The notes below the pieces were generated by a model. It saw only the letters and a program-made list of their open reading frames with translations. It did not search any database and was not told the origin of the DNA. From NCBI RefSeq assembly GCF_963576615.1, contig NC_088709.1, forward strand, positions 76,800,538-76,864,537: a stretch of DNA of 64,000 bases, written 5' to 3'. Position numbers and translations under genes: made by a program. The DNA comes from Watersipora subatra. Taxonomy: Eukaryota; Bryozoa; Gymnolaemata; Cheilostomatida; Watersiporidae. Below are positions 12,901 through 24,300 of this stretch, one piece after another (within the stretch, counting starts at the first letter, position 1; each line of letters opens with the position of its first letter).

Positions 12901-14889
12901 GTCAACTATATTATATGGTAATACTGAGTACAGAGTCGACTATATTATATGGTAATACTGTGTACAGAGTCAACTATATTATATGGTAATACTGTGTACA
13001 GAGTCAACTATATTATATGGTAATACTGTGCACAGAGTCAACTATATTATATGGTAATACTGAGTACAGAGTCAACTATATTATATGGTAATACTGAGTA
13101 CAGAGTCGACTATATTATATGGTAATACTGTGTACAGAGTCAACTATATTATATGGTAATACTGAGTCGACTATATTATATGGTAATACTGTGTACAGAG
13201 TCAACTATATTATATGGTAATACTGTGTACAGAGTCAACTATATTATATGGTAATACTGTGTACAGAGTCAACTATATTATATGGTAATACTGTGTACAG
13301 AGTCAACTATATTATATGGTAATACTGTGTACAGAGTCAACTATATTATATGGTAATACTGAGTACAGAGTCAACTATATTATATGGTAATACTGTGTAC
13401 AGAGTCAACTATATTATATGGTAATACTGAGTACAGAGTCAACTATATTATATGGTAATACTGTGCACAGAGTCAACTATATTATATGGTAATACTGTGT
13501 ACAGAGTCAACTATATTATATGGTAATACTGTGTACAGAGTCAACTATATTATATGGTAATACTGTGTACAGAGTCAACTATATTATATGGTAATACTGT
13601 GTACAGAGTCAACTATATTATATGGTAATACTGAGTACAGAGTCAACTATATTATATGGTAATACTGTGCACAGAGTCAACTATATTATATGGTAATACT
13701 GTGTACAGAGTCAACTATATTATATGGTAATACTGTGCACAGAGTCAACTATATTATATGGTAATACTGTGTATAGAGTCAACTATATTATATGGTAATA
13801 CTGTGCACAGAGTCAACTATATTATATGGTAATACTGTGTACAGAGTCAACTATATTATATGGTAATACTGTGCACAGAGTCAACTATATTATATGGTAA
13901 TACTGTGTACAGAGCCAACTATATTATATGGTAATACTGTGTACAGAGCCAACTATATTATATGGTAATACTGTGTACAGAGTCAACTATATTATATGGT
14001 AATACTGTGTACAGAGTCAACTATATTATATAGTAATACTGTGTACAGAGTCAACTATATTATATGGTAATACTGTGTACATAGTCAACTATATTATATG
14101 GTAATACTGAGTACAGAGTCAACTATATTATATGGTAATACTGAGTACAGAGTCGACTATATTATATGGTAATACTGAGTACAGAGTCAACTATATTATA
14201 TGGTAATACTGTGTACAGAGTCGACTATATTATATAGTAATACTGTGTACAGAGTCAACTATATTATATGGTAATACTGTGTACAGAGTCGTCTATATTA
14301 TATGGTAATACTGAGTCGACTATATTATATGGTAATACTGTGTACAGAGTCGACTATATTATATGGTAATACTGAGTCAACTATATTATATGGTAATACT
14401 GAGTACAGAGTCGACTATATTATATGGTAATACTCTATACAGAGTCAGTTTATTCTTATGCTTACATATCATATTGCAGAACAGCTATGCAGAGGGACTG
14501 AATTTCTTTGTGAAGATGTTCGATACAGCGCGATACCTCCCCTTCATCGCCTTCATCTATAGAGCTGAGGTGGACAAGCCTGTCGAAACAATATTATTCG
14601 GCATAAGCAAAGTTCTCTTGCTTGTCACTGGCATCTATGAGCAGGTGACTTCAATAAGTCACCTGCTCATAGATGCCATTGAAGAGGTTTATAGAATAAT
14701 CACATGTATTAGTTACTAGCTATAAACTGACCTTTGTCTCTCCATTTTGCACCAATCCTCTGCGTTTACCAAAACTATTTGGTTAATGCCTGCACGCTTA
14801 GGTCCCTGCAGTGATGTTGCAAGAGAAGCACCGACATCTAGTCGTGGTTTGCAGGTGGCACTACTCAGCTCAGAGAGATTCGCTGCCAT
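976..14889 (-). CDS. Axonemal dynein heavy chain-like, N-terminal tail (5' part of gene)
   Basis: Exons on the minus strand, in transcript order: 14732-14889 (ATG at 14889), 14466-14579, 12046-12124, 11850-11948, 10578-10829, 9764-9857, 9445-9626, 8971-9120, 8681-8850, 7827-7985, 7164-7247, 6747-6836, 6264-6344, 5843-6063, 4871-5024, 4374-4552, 1588-1738, 976-1150. Together they give 864 codons with matching phase at each GT-AG junction. The gene continues past the left edge, so the motor (AAA) domains are not visible. Family evidence is the stem signature YDLIAVPRQKVNPEHYVFS, then LGEWFRQAV, IPFFKNYLIRRYFKGW and a leucine-rich helical run, the pattern preceding the DHC_N1 region of axonemal heavy chains. 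Inferred role: ciliary or flagellar motor tail. A DNAH14-type paralogue is a guess. The start is the first ATG in the first convincing exon; an extra 5' exon near 18053-18111 is possible. Confidence 0.72.
1775..4384. repeat. 24-bp minisatellite, about 108 copies, filling a dynein-gene intron
   Basis: The unit on the gene strand is CATCAGACTA followed by GTAAGTAGTATGAA. The array takes up almost all of the intron 1739-4373. The last ten bases of the upstream exon (ending at 4374) are themselves part of the first unit, and the real donor is the first GTAAGT. Variants are mostly single C/T changes. Long open frames on both strands here are artefacts of a unit divisible by three. Confidence 0.97.
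8115..8560. repeat. Diverged short-period repeat rich in TACAGACCTG
   Basis: TACAGACCTGCCA- and CTACAGA-like phrases recur irregularly about every 17-30 bp between exons 8681-8850 and 7827-7985 of the dynein-like gene. Too diverged to give one period. Confidence 0.45.
8883..9000. repeat. 68-bp tandem duplication across an exon donor
   Basis: 8883-8934 repeats 8951-9000 with few changes. The copied part includes the last ~30 bases of exon 8971-9120 and its GTAATATG donor on the minus strand, so a second, unused donor lies 68 bp downstream of the real one. Confidence 0.8.
9119..9402. repeat. 71-bp tandem repeat, 4 copies, carrying an acceptor
   Basis: Units start at 9119, 9190, 9261 and 9332. 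Each contains, on the minus strand, TCTTATATATTCAG|GC, which in the unit nearest the exon is the acceptor of dynein-like exon 8971-9120. The three other units therefore hold copies of the same 3' splice site. Confidence 0.9.
10105..10372. repeat. 13-bp tandem repeat (CTGACATATATTG), about 20 copies
   Basis: Units alternate between TATATTG and TATAATG forms. The array lies in the intron between exons 10578-10829 and 9764-9857. On the gene strand each unit ends ATATGTCAG, acceptor-like. Confidence 0.95.
12181..14445. repeat. 34-bp minisatellite, about 66 copies
   Basis: The unit contains GTCAACTATATTATATGG and TAATACTGTGTACAGA. Common variants are GAGTAC/GTGTAC/GTGCAC and GTCAAC/GTCGAC. A few units are shortened (near 13165 and 14312). 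It fills the dynein-like intron 12125-14465. On the gene strand each unit reads GACTCTGTACACAG, acceptor-like. Confidence 0.97.
14629..14678. repeat. Perfect 23-bp inverted repeat, 4-base loop
   Basis: Arms 14629-14651 and 14656-14678 are exact reverse complements (arm begins TGGCATCTATGAGCAGG) around CAAT. It lies in the 152-bp intron between the first two dynein-like exons. Confidence 0.93.
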
Positions 14890-14892
14890 TTT

Positions 14893-15050
14893 TGGTAGCC
14901 TTAGTCTATAGATAGAATAGCCTTAGTCTATAGATAGCATAGCCATAGTCTATAGATAGAATAGCCATAGTCTATAGATAAAATAGCCATAGTCTATAGA
15001 TAGAATAGCCTTAGTCTATAGATAGAACAGCCTTAGTCTATAGATAAAAT
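14893..15050. repeat. 22-bp tandem repeat, about 7 copies, upstream of dynein-like start exon
   Basis: Units of GCCATAGTCTATAGATAGAA with CCTTAG/CCATAG variants begin within ten bases of the ATG. On the gene strand each unit gives TCTATCTATAGACTAAG, acceptor-like. Confidence 0.92.
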
Positions 15051-15059
15051 GCCATAGTA

Positions 15060-18050
15060 ATTAAAAACTGTGGACAGATTAGAGTTTTTATTTACACATG
15101 AGACTTTTCAATGCTAATGTTCACAAGTCCTTTACACGGTTTAACATTAGTTAAAAGACTGTTTTTTTAAAACCTCAAAATGGCGAAGTTTAGTGAGTAC
15201 CACAAATCTTCCAGTGTATCAGCATGATAGCAGAATACTTTGCACCAAGATATTCTGTCACATTAATTTTACTCATGCTTTTGCTTGCCAAGCGTTGAAA
15301 GCTTCTCCAACTTGTTTCTCAGACATCAATAGGTAAAACTGCGTGCACAGAATACTACAGAGTAGTTTAAATTTCTGTCGTCAAAAAGCAACTCTGAACA
15401 GTTGATCTGCGTGCATCAACAAATTTGAAATGCTGGGCATGGCTGTATTCAGAGAGCAAAGCATAACACTTGGTGAAACCGTACCCAGAAAGTAATATAG
15501 AATACTTTATGAAACTTTATCTAACGAGTAATACAGAACACTTGGTGACACTATATCCAAAGAGTAATACAGGATAATTGATAAAACTATATGAATAGAA
15601 AACTTCATGGGAGTCAGAGAGATTGTATCCAAAGAATAAGTGAAAGCATACAAAACCTACCAAGTCAGGGCTGTCGATAATACAGGAAGCCTGAGTTCAT
15701 ACTAGTGACTACTTGACCATTTCTGTAGATAATCTGCAAATCATAGACAGATGTACCAAACTCCATAAAGCGTGATTTATTAACCATACAATGCGATACG
15801 AGTTAAAACAAGCTATAGCAATACTTTCATGTCGTCGTGACATCTAAAATGATTAATACCGCATTCACCATACACCAAAAATTCACCATACACAACACAA
15901 AATGCTAACTACATACGCTTTGATACAAATCCAATTGACTTAAGCAGAGCATTTAAGAGAAGCAATGATAACACCAATCACATTGTGCTCAAGTATTGGT
16001 CAGGCCAGGAACTGACCGAACCCTATTCTTGCGAGAGAAATCAAGAAATTCATCAAGGTTAATGTTCTTCCACAAGGAAGTGATTCTACGATCTCTTAAT
16101 AATTAGTAGGTTTGACCAAGAACTAGTCAGAACTTAATGCATTTCAATCTAGAATATCAACTTTTGTCAAGTTATATGATTATTGTAATTTCTTATAATT
16201 ATAATAAATATACTGCAATAATTATTGCTCATTGCAAATCATTAAAAACCAAGTCAGAAATATATTATTATGCAAATCTACACAAGATTTGAATTGGGCA
16301 CAAATGAATTTAAAATCTAACAACTCAACTTCTTTGAAGAGACATTTGAAAAGAGCAGGAGTGCAGCTGTATGCAACTGACTGCCATACCTGAGGCTCAC
16401 CTAGCATTGCATCCTGCCCTCTAACCTAACTCTAACTGCTCACATAGCATTGCATCATGCCCTCTAACCTAACTCTAACTGCTCACCTAGCATTGCATCA
16501 TGCCCTCTAACCTAACTCTAACTGCTCACATAGCATTGCATCATGCCCTCTAACCTAACTTTAACTGCTCACCTAGCATTGCATCATGCCCTCTAACCTA
16601 ACTCTAACTGCTCACCCTGCATTGCATCATGCCCTCTAACCTAACTCTAACTGCTCACCTAGCATTGCATCATGCCCTCTAACCTAACTCTAACTGCTCA
16701 CCTAGCATTGCATCATGCCCTCTAACCTAACTCTAACTTTTTAAAATTTTTATTTCAGTTCAGGCAATAAGAGATGTAATATTGTAAAGCTAAGTGGATA
16801 CCCTTGTTACATCCCAATAACCTAAAACAGAGCGTTATTTTAATAGATTTGAAGGACCCTTTTTCCACTATATGGTTCTATAAATAGAAATGAAACGAGT
16901 TTCAACACTCAACTATGTTTGATTGTGTTAGGCTATTTTAATGTACATTTCACAGCAATACATACCAGCATTCCACAGCAATACATACCAGCATTTCACA
17001 GCAATACATACCAGCCCAAGTTGATATATCATATACCAATATTTTTAAAGTTGATGAAAACCCATAACTAACTTTATAATGAGTTGAATAATTTACTCAG
17101 TGAAATAACAAATTGTGTTTCTTTTTTAGATCTTTGACTTAATCACTTACAATATTTCATTTATTTAGAATAAAACCTCGTGACGTACAATATTTATTTA
17201 AAAAGACATCATCAATATGTGCGTAGACTGGTGTAAAGTGTGATTTTACTGGTCATACCGCTAAACTAGGCAAAAATTAAAAAATCAATATTTTTACTGT
17301 TCAGATTTACTTTCTAATTTAATAAATAAAGTGTGAGTTCAAACTAATAGGTTAGCTTTAGCATAAAATTTAATCAATAGGTTAACACACTGCAATTAGG
17401 TCATGGAAAGGTTAGCCTTTGGAGGCTGTCCTGCAAAGCATGCAATATACTAGAACTTGGAGTTATTTATGAAAATTTAGTTAACTATATACGATAAGCG
17501 TAGTAAAATTTAAATAGCTTCGGTACTTAAACCCACCTCATGACAAATTAAATAAATTTTTAAAAACCAGACATTTCTGCAATAGCCCAGTACAATTAAA
17601 TTAGCGCATGATTCAATTCACCAGGCTACTATTCAACAATCAACAATAAAAAACTTGTGCATGAACACACATTGCATTGGCATTATTGTTAACAAAATCG
17701 TCTATGATAAAGTAAAAAAACTCGCGCTAAAAGCCCCAAAGCAAACTCTGAGAAATTGGTAAAGCTAATCTTTACAGGGTATTTGACTAAAACTGCATAT
17801 TTCCGTTATTTTCAAAATCTTCAGTTTTTATGAAATTTTTTTAATTTGGCTCCTGTGGAAATGTAAATTGCTATAGTAAATGTCAACATGTTAACACATC
17901 ATTGTTTAACTCGTACAACAGTAGATTAAGAATGAGTAAACATTAGGTGTTCTAGTCATGAATACAGTTAAAATCTTTCTAGTTATATTTTAATATTATT
18001 TAATAGATTTATGAACTTCGTCACTTATAACTCGTGAAAGGTCTTGGCAC
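15060..18050. other. Non-coding region between dynein-like first exon and MTMR14
   Basis: AT-rich DNA with no frame I can support. It holds the 43-bp array at 16390-16738 and a short 23-bp triplication near 16957-17012. It may be the first intron of the dynein-like gene if the candidate exon at 18053-18111 is real, otherwise its upstream region. Confidence 0.5.
16390..16738. repeat. 43-bp tandem repeat, 8 copies
   Basis: Units contain TCTAACCTAACTCTAACTGC then TCACCTAGCATTGCATCATG. ACCTAG/ACATAG variants alternate in successive units. Confidence 0.95.
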
Positions 18051-18052
18051 AC

Positions 18053-18111
18053 CAACGACGACATTCCGTTTCGGTAGGAAATATTGTCTGGCGCAGTTGC
18101 TTAGAGGCCAT
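18053..18111 (-). CDS. Candidate 5' exon or short ORF upstream of the dynein-like gene
   Basis: An ATG in good context (AAAATGG) at 18111 opens a 28-codon frame (to 18025) beginning MASKQLRQTIFPTETECRRW. A weak GT donor after 18053 would leave phase 2, which joins in frame to an AAG acceptor at 14900 giving W-L-P-K before the ATG used for the dynein-like gene. This would place the true start of that gene here. The donor is weak and the peptide has no recognised homology, so an unrelated short ORF is equally possible. Confidence 0.3.
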
Positions 18112-18390
18112 TTTGTTGTCAGGAGCAATAGTCCCGTAACGGGTAATGCATGTTAAACAACTATACTGCTCCGACATTTTTCATTAACCCTAGTAATCAC
18201 TTAAGTAGTAACCAACATTCATACGTATTACCTACAGTGCCTAGTTTAAACTAATTCTAGCAAACAAGTTGATTCGCTAAAGAAGTCTACAAGCGTAAAT
18301 TTTAGCTGCTGAAATTCTTTTACTTCTAAAATCTTGTTCTGAACAATTGTTACCAAAACATGAAATGTCGCTAATGATCATTAGTGAAAT
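18112..18390. promoter_or_regulatory. Possible bidirectional promoter (MTMR14 / dynein-like gene)
   Basis: MTMR14 starts at 18391 on the plus strand, and the candidate minus-strand exon starts at 18111. If that exon is real, the two genes are head to head across 279 bp. The interval has no tandem repeat, unlike its surroundings. No TATA box was found that clearly decides a start. Confidence 0.3.
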
Positions 18391-21300
18391 ATGGCAGGAT
18401 CCGGGAAAATTAAATCTGCTGATTTACACCAGCTTGTTCACCATATGTCAAAGCGTGCGTTTAGAGCAAAAGAGTCGCATCGTTTGGTAAGTGTAGCTTT
18501 GATAATTTGGTTTTAATATAACGGATATGAATATCTGGTACAATTTAATGGTTCCGCGGTCACCGTATAATCTATCTCAACTTTTCGATGTTTTAAGAAG
18601 TTACGGTTGTAGATTTGAAAGAAAGATTTTGATATCTGTGGCTTTTGTTTTATTTTTGTTGGTTATATCATCATGCATTACAAATTGTAACTTAGGGAAC
18701 AACATATCTACATAGTGAACAACTTTGTCATAATGTATTTGCAGGACGAACAAATAACGTCTCATTGTTTAACACTTTGTGGAAAAGACTACAAATACTC
18801 TGTAAGTATATGCTGTTTCCCTGTTATAAAGTTTTCTTTTCAAATCCAAGTATATTTGCAAAATCTGTTTGGGTTGCTGCTTGCTTGCATATTGTTTCCG
18901 TTTTAAAACACAATTTTCCAATTCACTGCTTTAACATTTCATTGTATTTTAAATATTTTTAGCTGTTCAAAATCTATAACAATGCATAAATTATCTTATT
19001 ATTTAATTTATGGTATTTATTTTTAACTTATGCATTTCCAACCACTGAACGAGAAACGTTTGTGAAATTGAAAGTAATCCAAGTACATAGATAGTGAGGT
19101 AGTGTTATGGATTAGGTAAAAGATGAAATTTATGTCAATATAAACTGGTGTTATGTTTTTGTAGGTGCTAGACAACCGAAAAGGAGAGTTGTGCAATCAT
19201 TACCCAACTAAATTGATCCTTCTTGAATATGAGTGTCGGGACAACTTGGCTCGTCATGAGTCCATCTACAACATGCAATCTATGACAGAGACCTTTGCTA
19301 AAGCTAGGTTAGCACGTTGTCGGACTAGATTTGTAATGCCGGTCATGCTCATTGAAGGAAAGCACATCTGTAGATCTGCTACAATTTCAAGTGGAGGAGA
19401 AATGTATGGCAGACTCGGCCTTGACCTAATGTTCAGCAGTAAGTGCCTTTGTACTTTCCTTGTCATTTTTTATTGCAGTAATGTGTAACTACATGCAGTA
19501 GTTATCTCACTTAGTAGGTAAGTGGATAATTTTTGTCTACATTTAAAGTATTTCTGTGTATGTGACGTATATTCCTTCTATTTCAATATCTTACTGCATC
19601 TTCTGCTAGCCAATTGTATTCATCTTCTGCTAGCCAATTGTATTCATCTTCTGCTAGCCAATTGTATTCATCTGTGCTAGCCAATTGTATTCATCTTCTG
19701 CTAGCCAATTGTATTCATCTTCTGCTAGCCAATTGTATTCATCTGTGCTAGCCAATTGTATTCATCTTCTGCTAGCCAATTGTATTCATCTGTGCATTAT
19801 CTACAAACTTTCTTAGCAAATGCTTATTGTACCTATCTAATATCATATCATACCTATCTAATATCATATCATACCTATCTAATATCATATCATACCTATC
19901 TAGTATCATATCATACCTATCTAATATCATATCATACCTATCTAATATCATATCATACCTATCTAATATCATATCATACCTATCTAATATCATATCATAC
20001 CTATCTAGTATCATATCATACCTATCTAATATCATATCATACCTATCTAATATTATATCATACCTATCTAATATCATATCATACCTATCTAATATCATAT
20101 CATACCTATCTAATATCATATCATACCTATCTAATATCATATCATACCTATCTAATATCATATCATACCTATCTAATATCATATCATACCTATCTAATAT
20201 CATATCATACCTATCTAGTATCATATCATACCTATCTAATATCATATCATACCTATCTAATATCATATCATACCTATCTAATATCATATCATACCTATCT
20301 AATATCATATCATACCTATCTAGTATCATATCATACCTATCTAGTATCATATCATACCTATCTAGTATCATATCATACCTATCTAATATCATATCATACC
20401 TATCTAATATCATATCATACCTATCTAATATCATATCATACCTATCTAATATCATATCATACCTATCTAATATCATATCATACCTATCTAATATCATATC
20501 ATACCTATCTAATATCATATCATACCTATCTAATATCATATCATACCTATCTAGTATCATATCATACCTATCTAATATCATATCATACCTATCTAATATC
20601 ATATCATACCTATCTAATATCATATCATACCTATCTAATATCATATCATACCTATCTAATATCATATCATACCTATCTAATATCATATCATACCTATCTA
20701 ATATCATATCATACCTATCTAATATCATATCATACCTATCTAATATCATATCATACCTATCTAATATCATATCATACCTATCTAATATCATATCATACCT
20801 ATCTAATATCATATCATACCTATCTAATATCATATCATACCTATCTAATATCATATCATACCTATCTAATATCATATCATACCTATCTAATATCATATCA
20901 TACCTATCTAATATCATATCATACCTATCTAATATCATACCTATCTAATATCATACCTATCTAATATCATACCTATCTAATATCATATCATATCTAACGG
21001 ATCGTATTCTACCACCATAATCCACTGAAATCTGGTAAAGAATTAGCCATGTCCCCTATTAAAACCTACTCTATACTGATAGTCGAATACTGTGTAAAAT
21101 TTATACTGGTAAGTCATCACAAAACCCTGTATATACCAGTAGTAAAATACCATACTCTTTATCTATAGGCAGTTAACTACCTATCGATATATATAGACCC
21201 TATATATATGTATAGGCAGTTAACTACCTATCGATAGAGATTTTGTATCTACTGGCAGGTTATTATACATATATTCTATCTACTAATAGATAGAATATAT

Positions 21301-24300
21301 GTGTAATCATATATTCATGTCTTTTATTTAATGGTCTGGTAGATGACTACCTGTGTTTTAAATTTAGTGGTAGTTGACTACCCATGCTCTCTATTTTCTG
21401 GTAGTGAGTTGGAGTACCGATTTGTTTAATGATTATTGCAGCCTACTCTGATGTCATGATTGTATTTCTTTTGCAGATGGGGACAGTGCAACTAACACAT
21501 CAACTGCTGATGATGGGTAAGTGTCCAATACTCACCTCTAAGTCATAAGTAGACTATATTATACTCTGTTTACAGTGTAGTTTATAAGTAGACTATATTA
21601 TATTCTGTTTACAGTGTAGTTTATAAGTAGTCTCTATTATACTCTGTTTACAGTGTAGTTCATAAGTCGACTCTATTATACTCTGATTGTAGTGTAGTTT
21701 ATAAGTAGACTCTATTATACTCTGTTTACAGTGTAGTTTATAAGTAGACTATATTATATTCTGTTTACAGTGTGGTTTATAAGTCGACTCTATTATACTC
21801 TGTTTACAGTGTAGTTCATAAGTAGACTATATTATACTCTGTTTACAGCGTAGTTCATAAGTAGACTCTATTATACTCTGTTTACAGTGTAGTTTATAAG
21901 TAGACTCTATTATACTCTGATTGTAGTGTAGTTTATAAGTAGACTCTATTATACTCTGTTTACAGTGTAGTTTATAAGTAGACTATATTATACTCTGATT
22001 GTAGTGTAGTTTATAAGTAGACTCTATTATACTCTGTTTACAGTGTAGTTTATAAGTAGTCTCTATTATACTGTTTACAGTGCAGTTTATAAGTAGACTC
22101 TATTATACTCTGTTTACAGTGTAGTTTATAAGTAGACTATATTATACTCTGTGTACAGTGTAGTTTATAAGTAGTCTGTATTATACTCTGTTTACAGTGT
22201 AGTTTATAAGTAGTCTCTATTATACTCTGTTTATAGTGTAGTTTACAAGTAGACTCTATTACACTCTGTTTACAGTGTAGTTTATAAGTAGACTCTATTA
22301 TACTCTGTTTACAGTGTAGTTTATAAGTAGTCTCTATTATACTCTGTTTACAGTGTAGTTTATAAGTAGACTCTATTATACTCTGTTTACAGTGTAGTTC
22401 ATAAGTAGACTCTATTATACTCTGTTTACAGTGTAGTTTATAAGTAGACTCTATTATACTCTGATTGTAGTGTAGTTTATAAGTAGACTCTATTATACTC
22501 TGTTTACAGTGTAGTTTATAAGTAGACTATATTATACTCTGTGTACAGTGTAGTTTATAAGTAGTCTGTATTATACTCTGTTTACAGTGTAGTTTATAAG
22601 TAGTCTCTATTATACTCTGTTTATAGTGTAGTTTACAAGTAGACTCTATTACACTCTGTTTACAGTGTAGTTTATAAGTAGACTCTATTATACTCTGTTT
22701 ACAGTGTATAATTTTGCAAATGCTACTTCTCTCCCATGTACTTTTGCCTGCAGCGACTCGCAAGTGTTTGATAGAGTCAGAGGCCATGACATCAGACTGT
22801 TGAAGGAACTTGGTGTCAATCATATCTGTGACTTGATGCTTGAGAATAAGAAGGTCAAGTACTTTGTCAAGTAAGCTTTTATCAGTTCTGTCAATATCAT
22901 CATTTTGTCTTGCTTACTCTGCAAGTCCTAAATATTTTTGTCATATCTGATGTAGCAATTGATGTAACCTTGCAGTGTGACATCATCAGAAAAGATTGAT
23001 AAAAGGAACAGATATTCTGAGTTTTCAGTCTGGAGCCTGCCTTATCCGGGTTGTGAATTTTTCAAGGTATGTACACCCTTCATCTTGGAGTTATCCTATA
23101 AAGCAATGCTTGTCGGGTGTCATGTAACGCTCATCTGAATACATAACCTACTACAGATCTACCTTCCTTTTGTATGCTAGCGGATGACCGGCTTTATGAG
23201 AAATTTTTGGGTGTTATCTTTTCCTTCCAAAAGTCAGCACACACAAACACTGTTTACTGTTGTAGCACTCACAACCTGAAAAGTCCAGAAATGGAAAATT
23301 GACCGGCCATCAGTTGTGTCTCTATATCTGGCCTTTTAGGGTGCTTTGCGATTTTCTATGTTAGTGGTTACCTAATATGGGTGCACACGGTGTATATGCA
23401 CCATAACTGGGTGAGGCAGGGTAGGGGCTGTTGATAATGGAGACGCACATACATAGTGATGCATCAGTTGAGATGCATAAGAGATCTTAAAGTTGTTAAA
23501 TGTTCTTAGGCTATGATAACCGAAGACGTACTTCATAACAAATGCATTTGGTGAAGACAAAAAATGTTTAATTGGATTCGCTCATCAGTAATGGACAGAC
23601 TAGGTACTGTCAATCACGTGTCCCTGAAAGCGGTGGGTAAATAACTACAAATTTATTGATATGCTGTAAACTAAACTAATACATATCATGCACCCCATAT
23701 TATGGAAAGAAAATATATTACTTTGATATTTACTCATGCCCGCTTGTCCTTTTTGGCTATGCATAGGGGTTCTGAACGCACCCTTAATCTAGCAGTTTAT
23801 AGCCTCATGTTGCTATAATTCTGTGTAGCCTCTGGTTTTTCATTGACGCACCATAAATACCTTAGGTGTAGGCAACTTTCACTTACAAAACAGAGGCTTT
23901 GCTATCAGATGTTAACACTCAAATGGAATTATAGACTGGGGTCAGCTTTCAGACTTGCTTAGTAAAAAGTTAAAAATATATACATACTAAGTTACTCTTG
24001 CCTCACGACATCCTCTTTTTCCTGTCTCATCTTTTAATCGTAGTCTATTCTTGGAAATACATCTTCACTAGTGTTTCAAGTTCAAGGTCTCCTTTATTCT
24101 TCACTAGTGCTTCAAGTTCAAGGTCTCCTTCATTCTTCACTAGTGTTTCAAGTTCAAGGTCTCCTTTATTCTTCACTAGTGCTTCAAGTTCAAGGTCTCC
24201 TTCATTCTTCACTAGTGTTTCAAGTTCAAGGTCTCCTTTGTTCTTCACTAGTGTTTCAAGTTCAAGGTCTCCTTTGTTCTTCACTAGTGCTTCAAGTTCA

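Noticed and set aside
14363-14719. Plus-strand frame with apparently good codon use (GLNFFVKMFDTARYLPF)
   Set aside because: The minus strand of the same DNA carries an exon (14466-14579) whose phases fit its neighbours on both sides. The plus frame is its shadow.
19756-20964. 402-codon plus, 373-codon plus and 388-codon minus frames
   Set aside because: 21-bp array in MTMR14 intron 3; open only because the unit is divisible by three.
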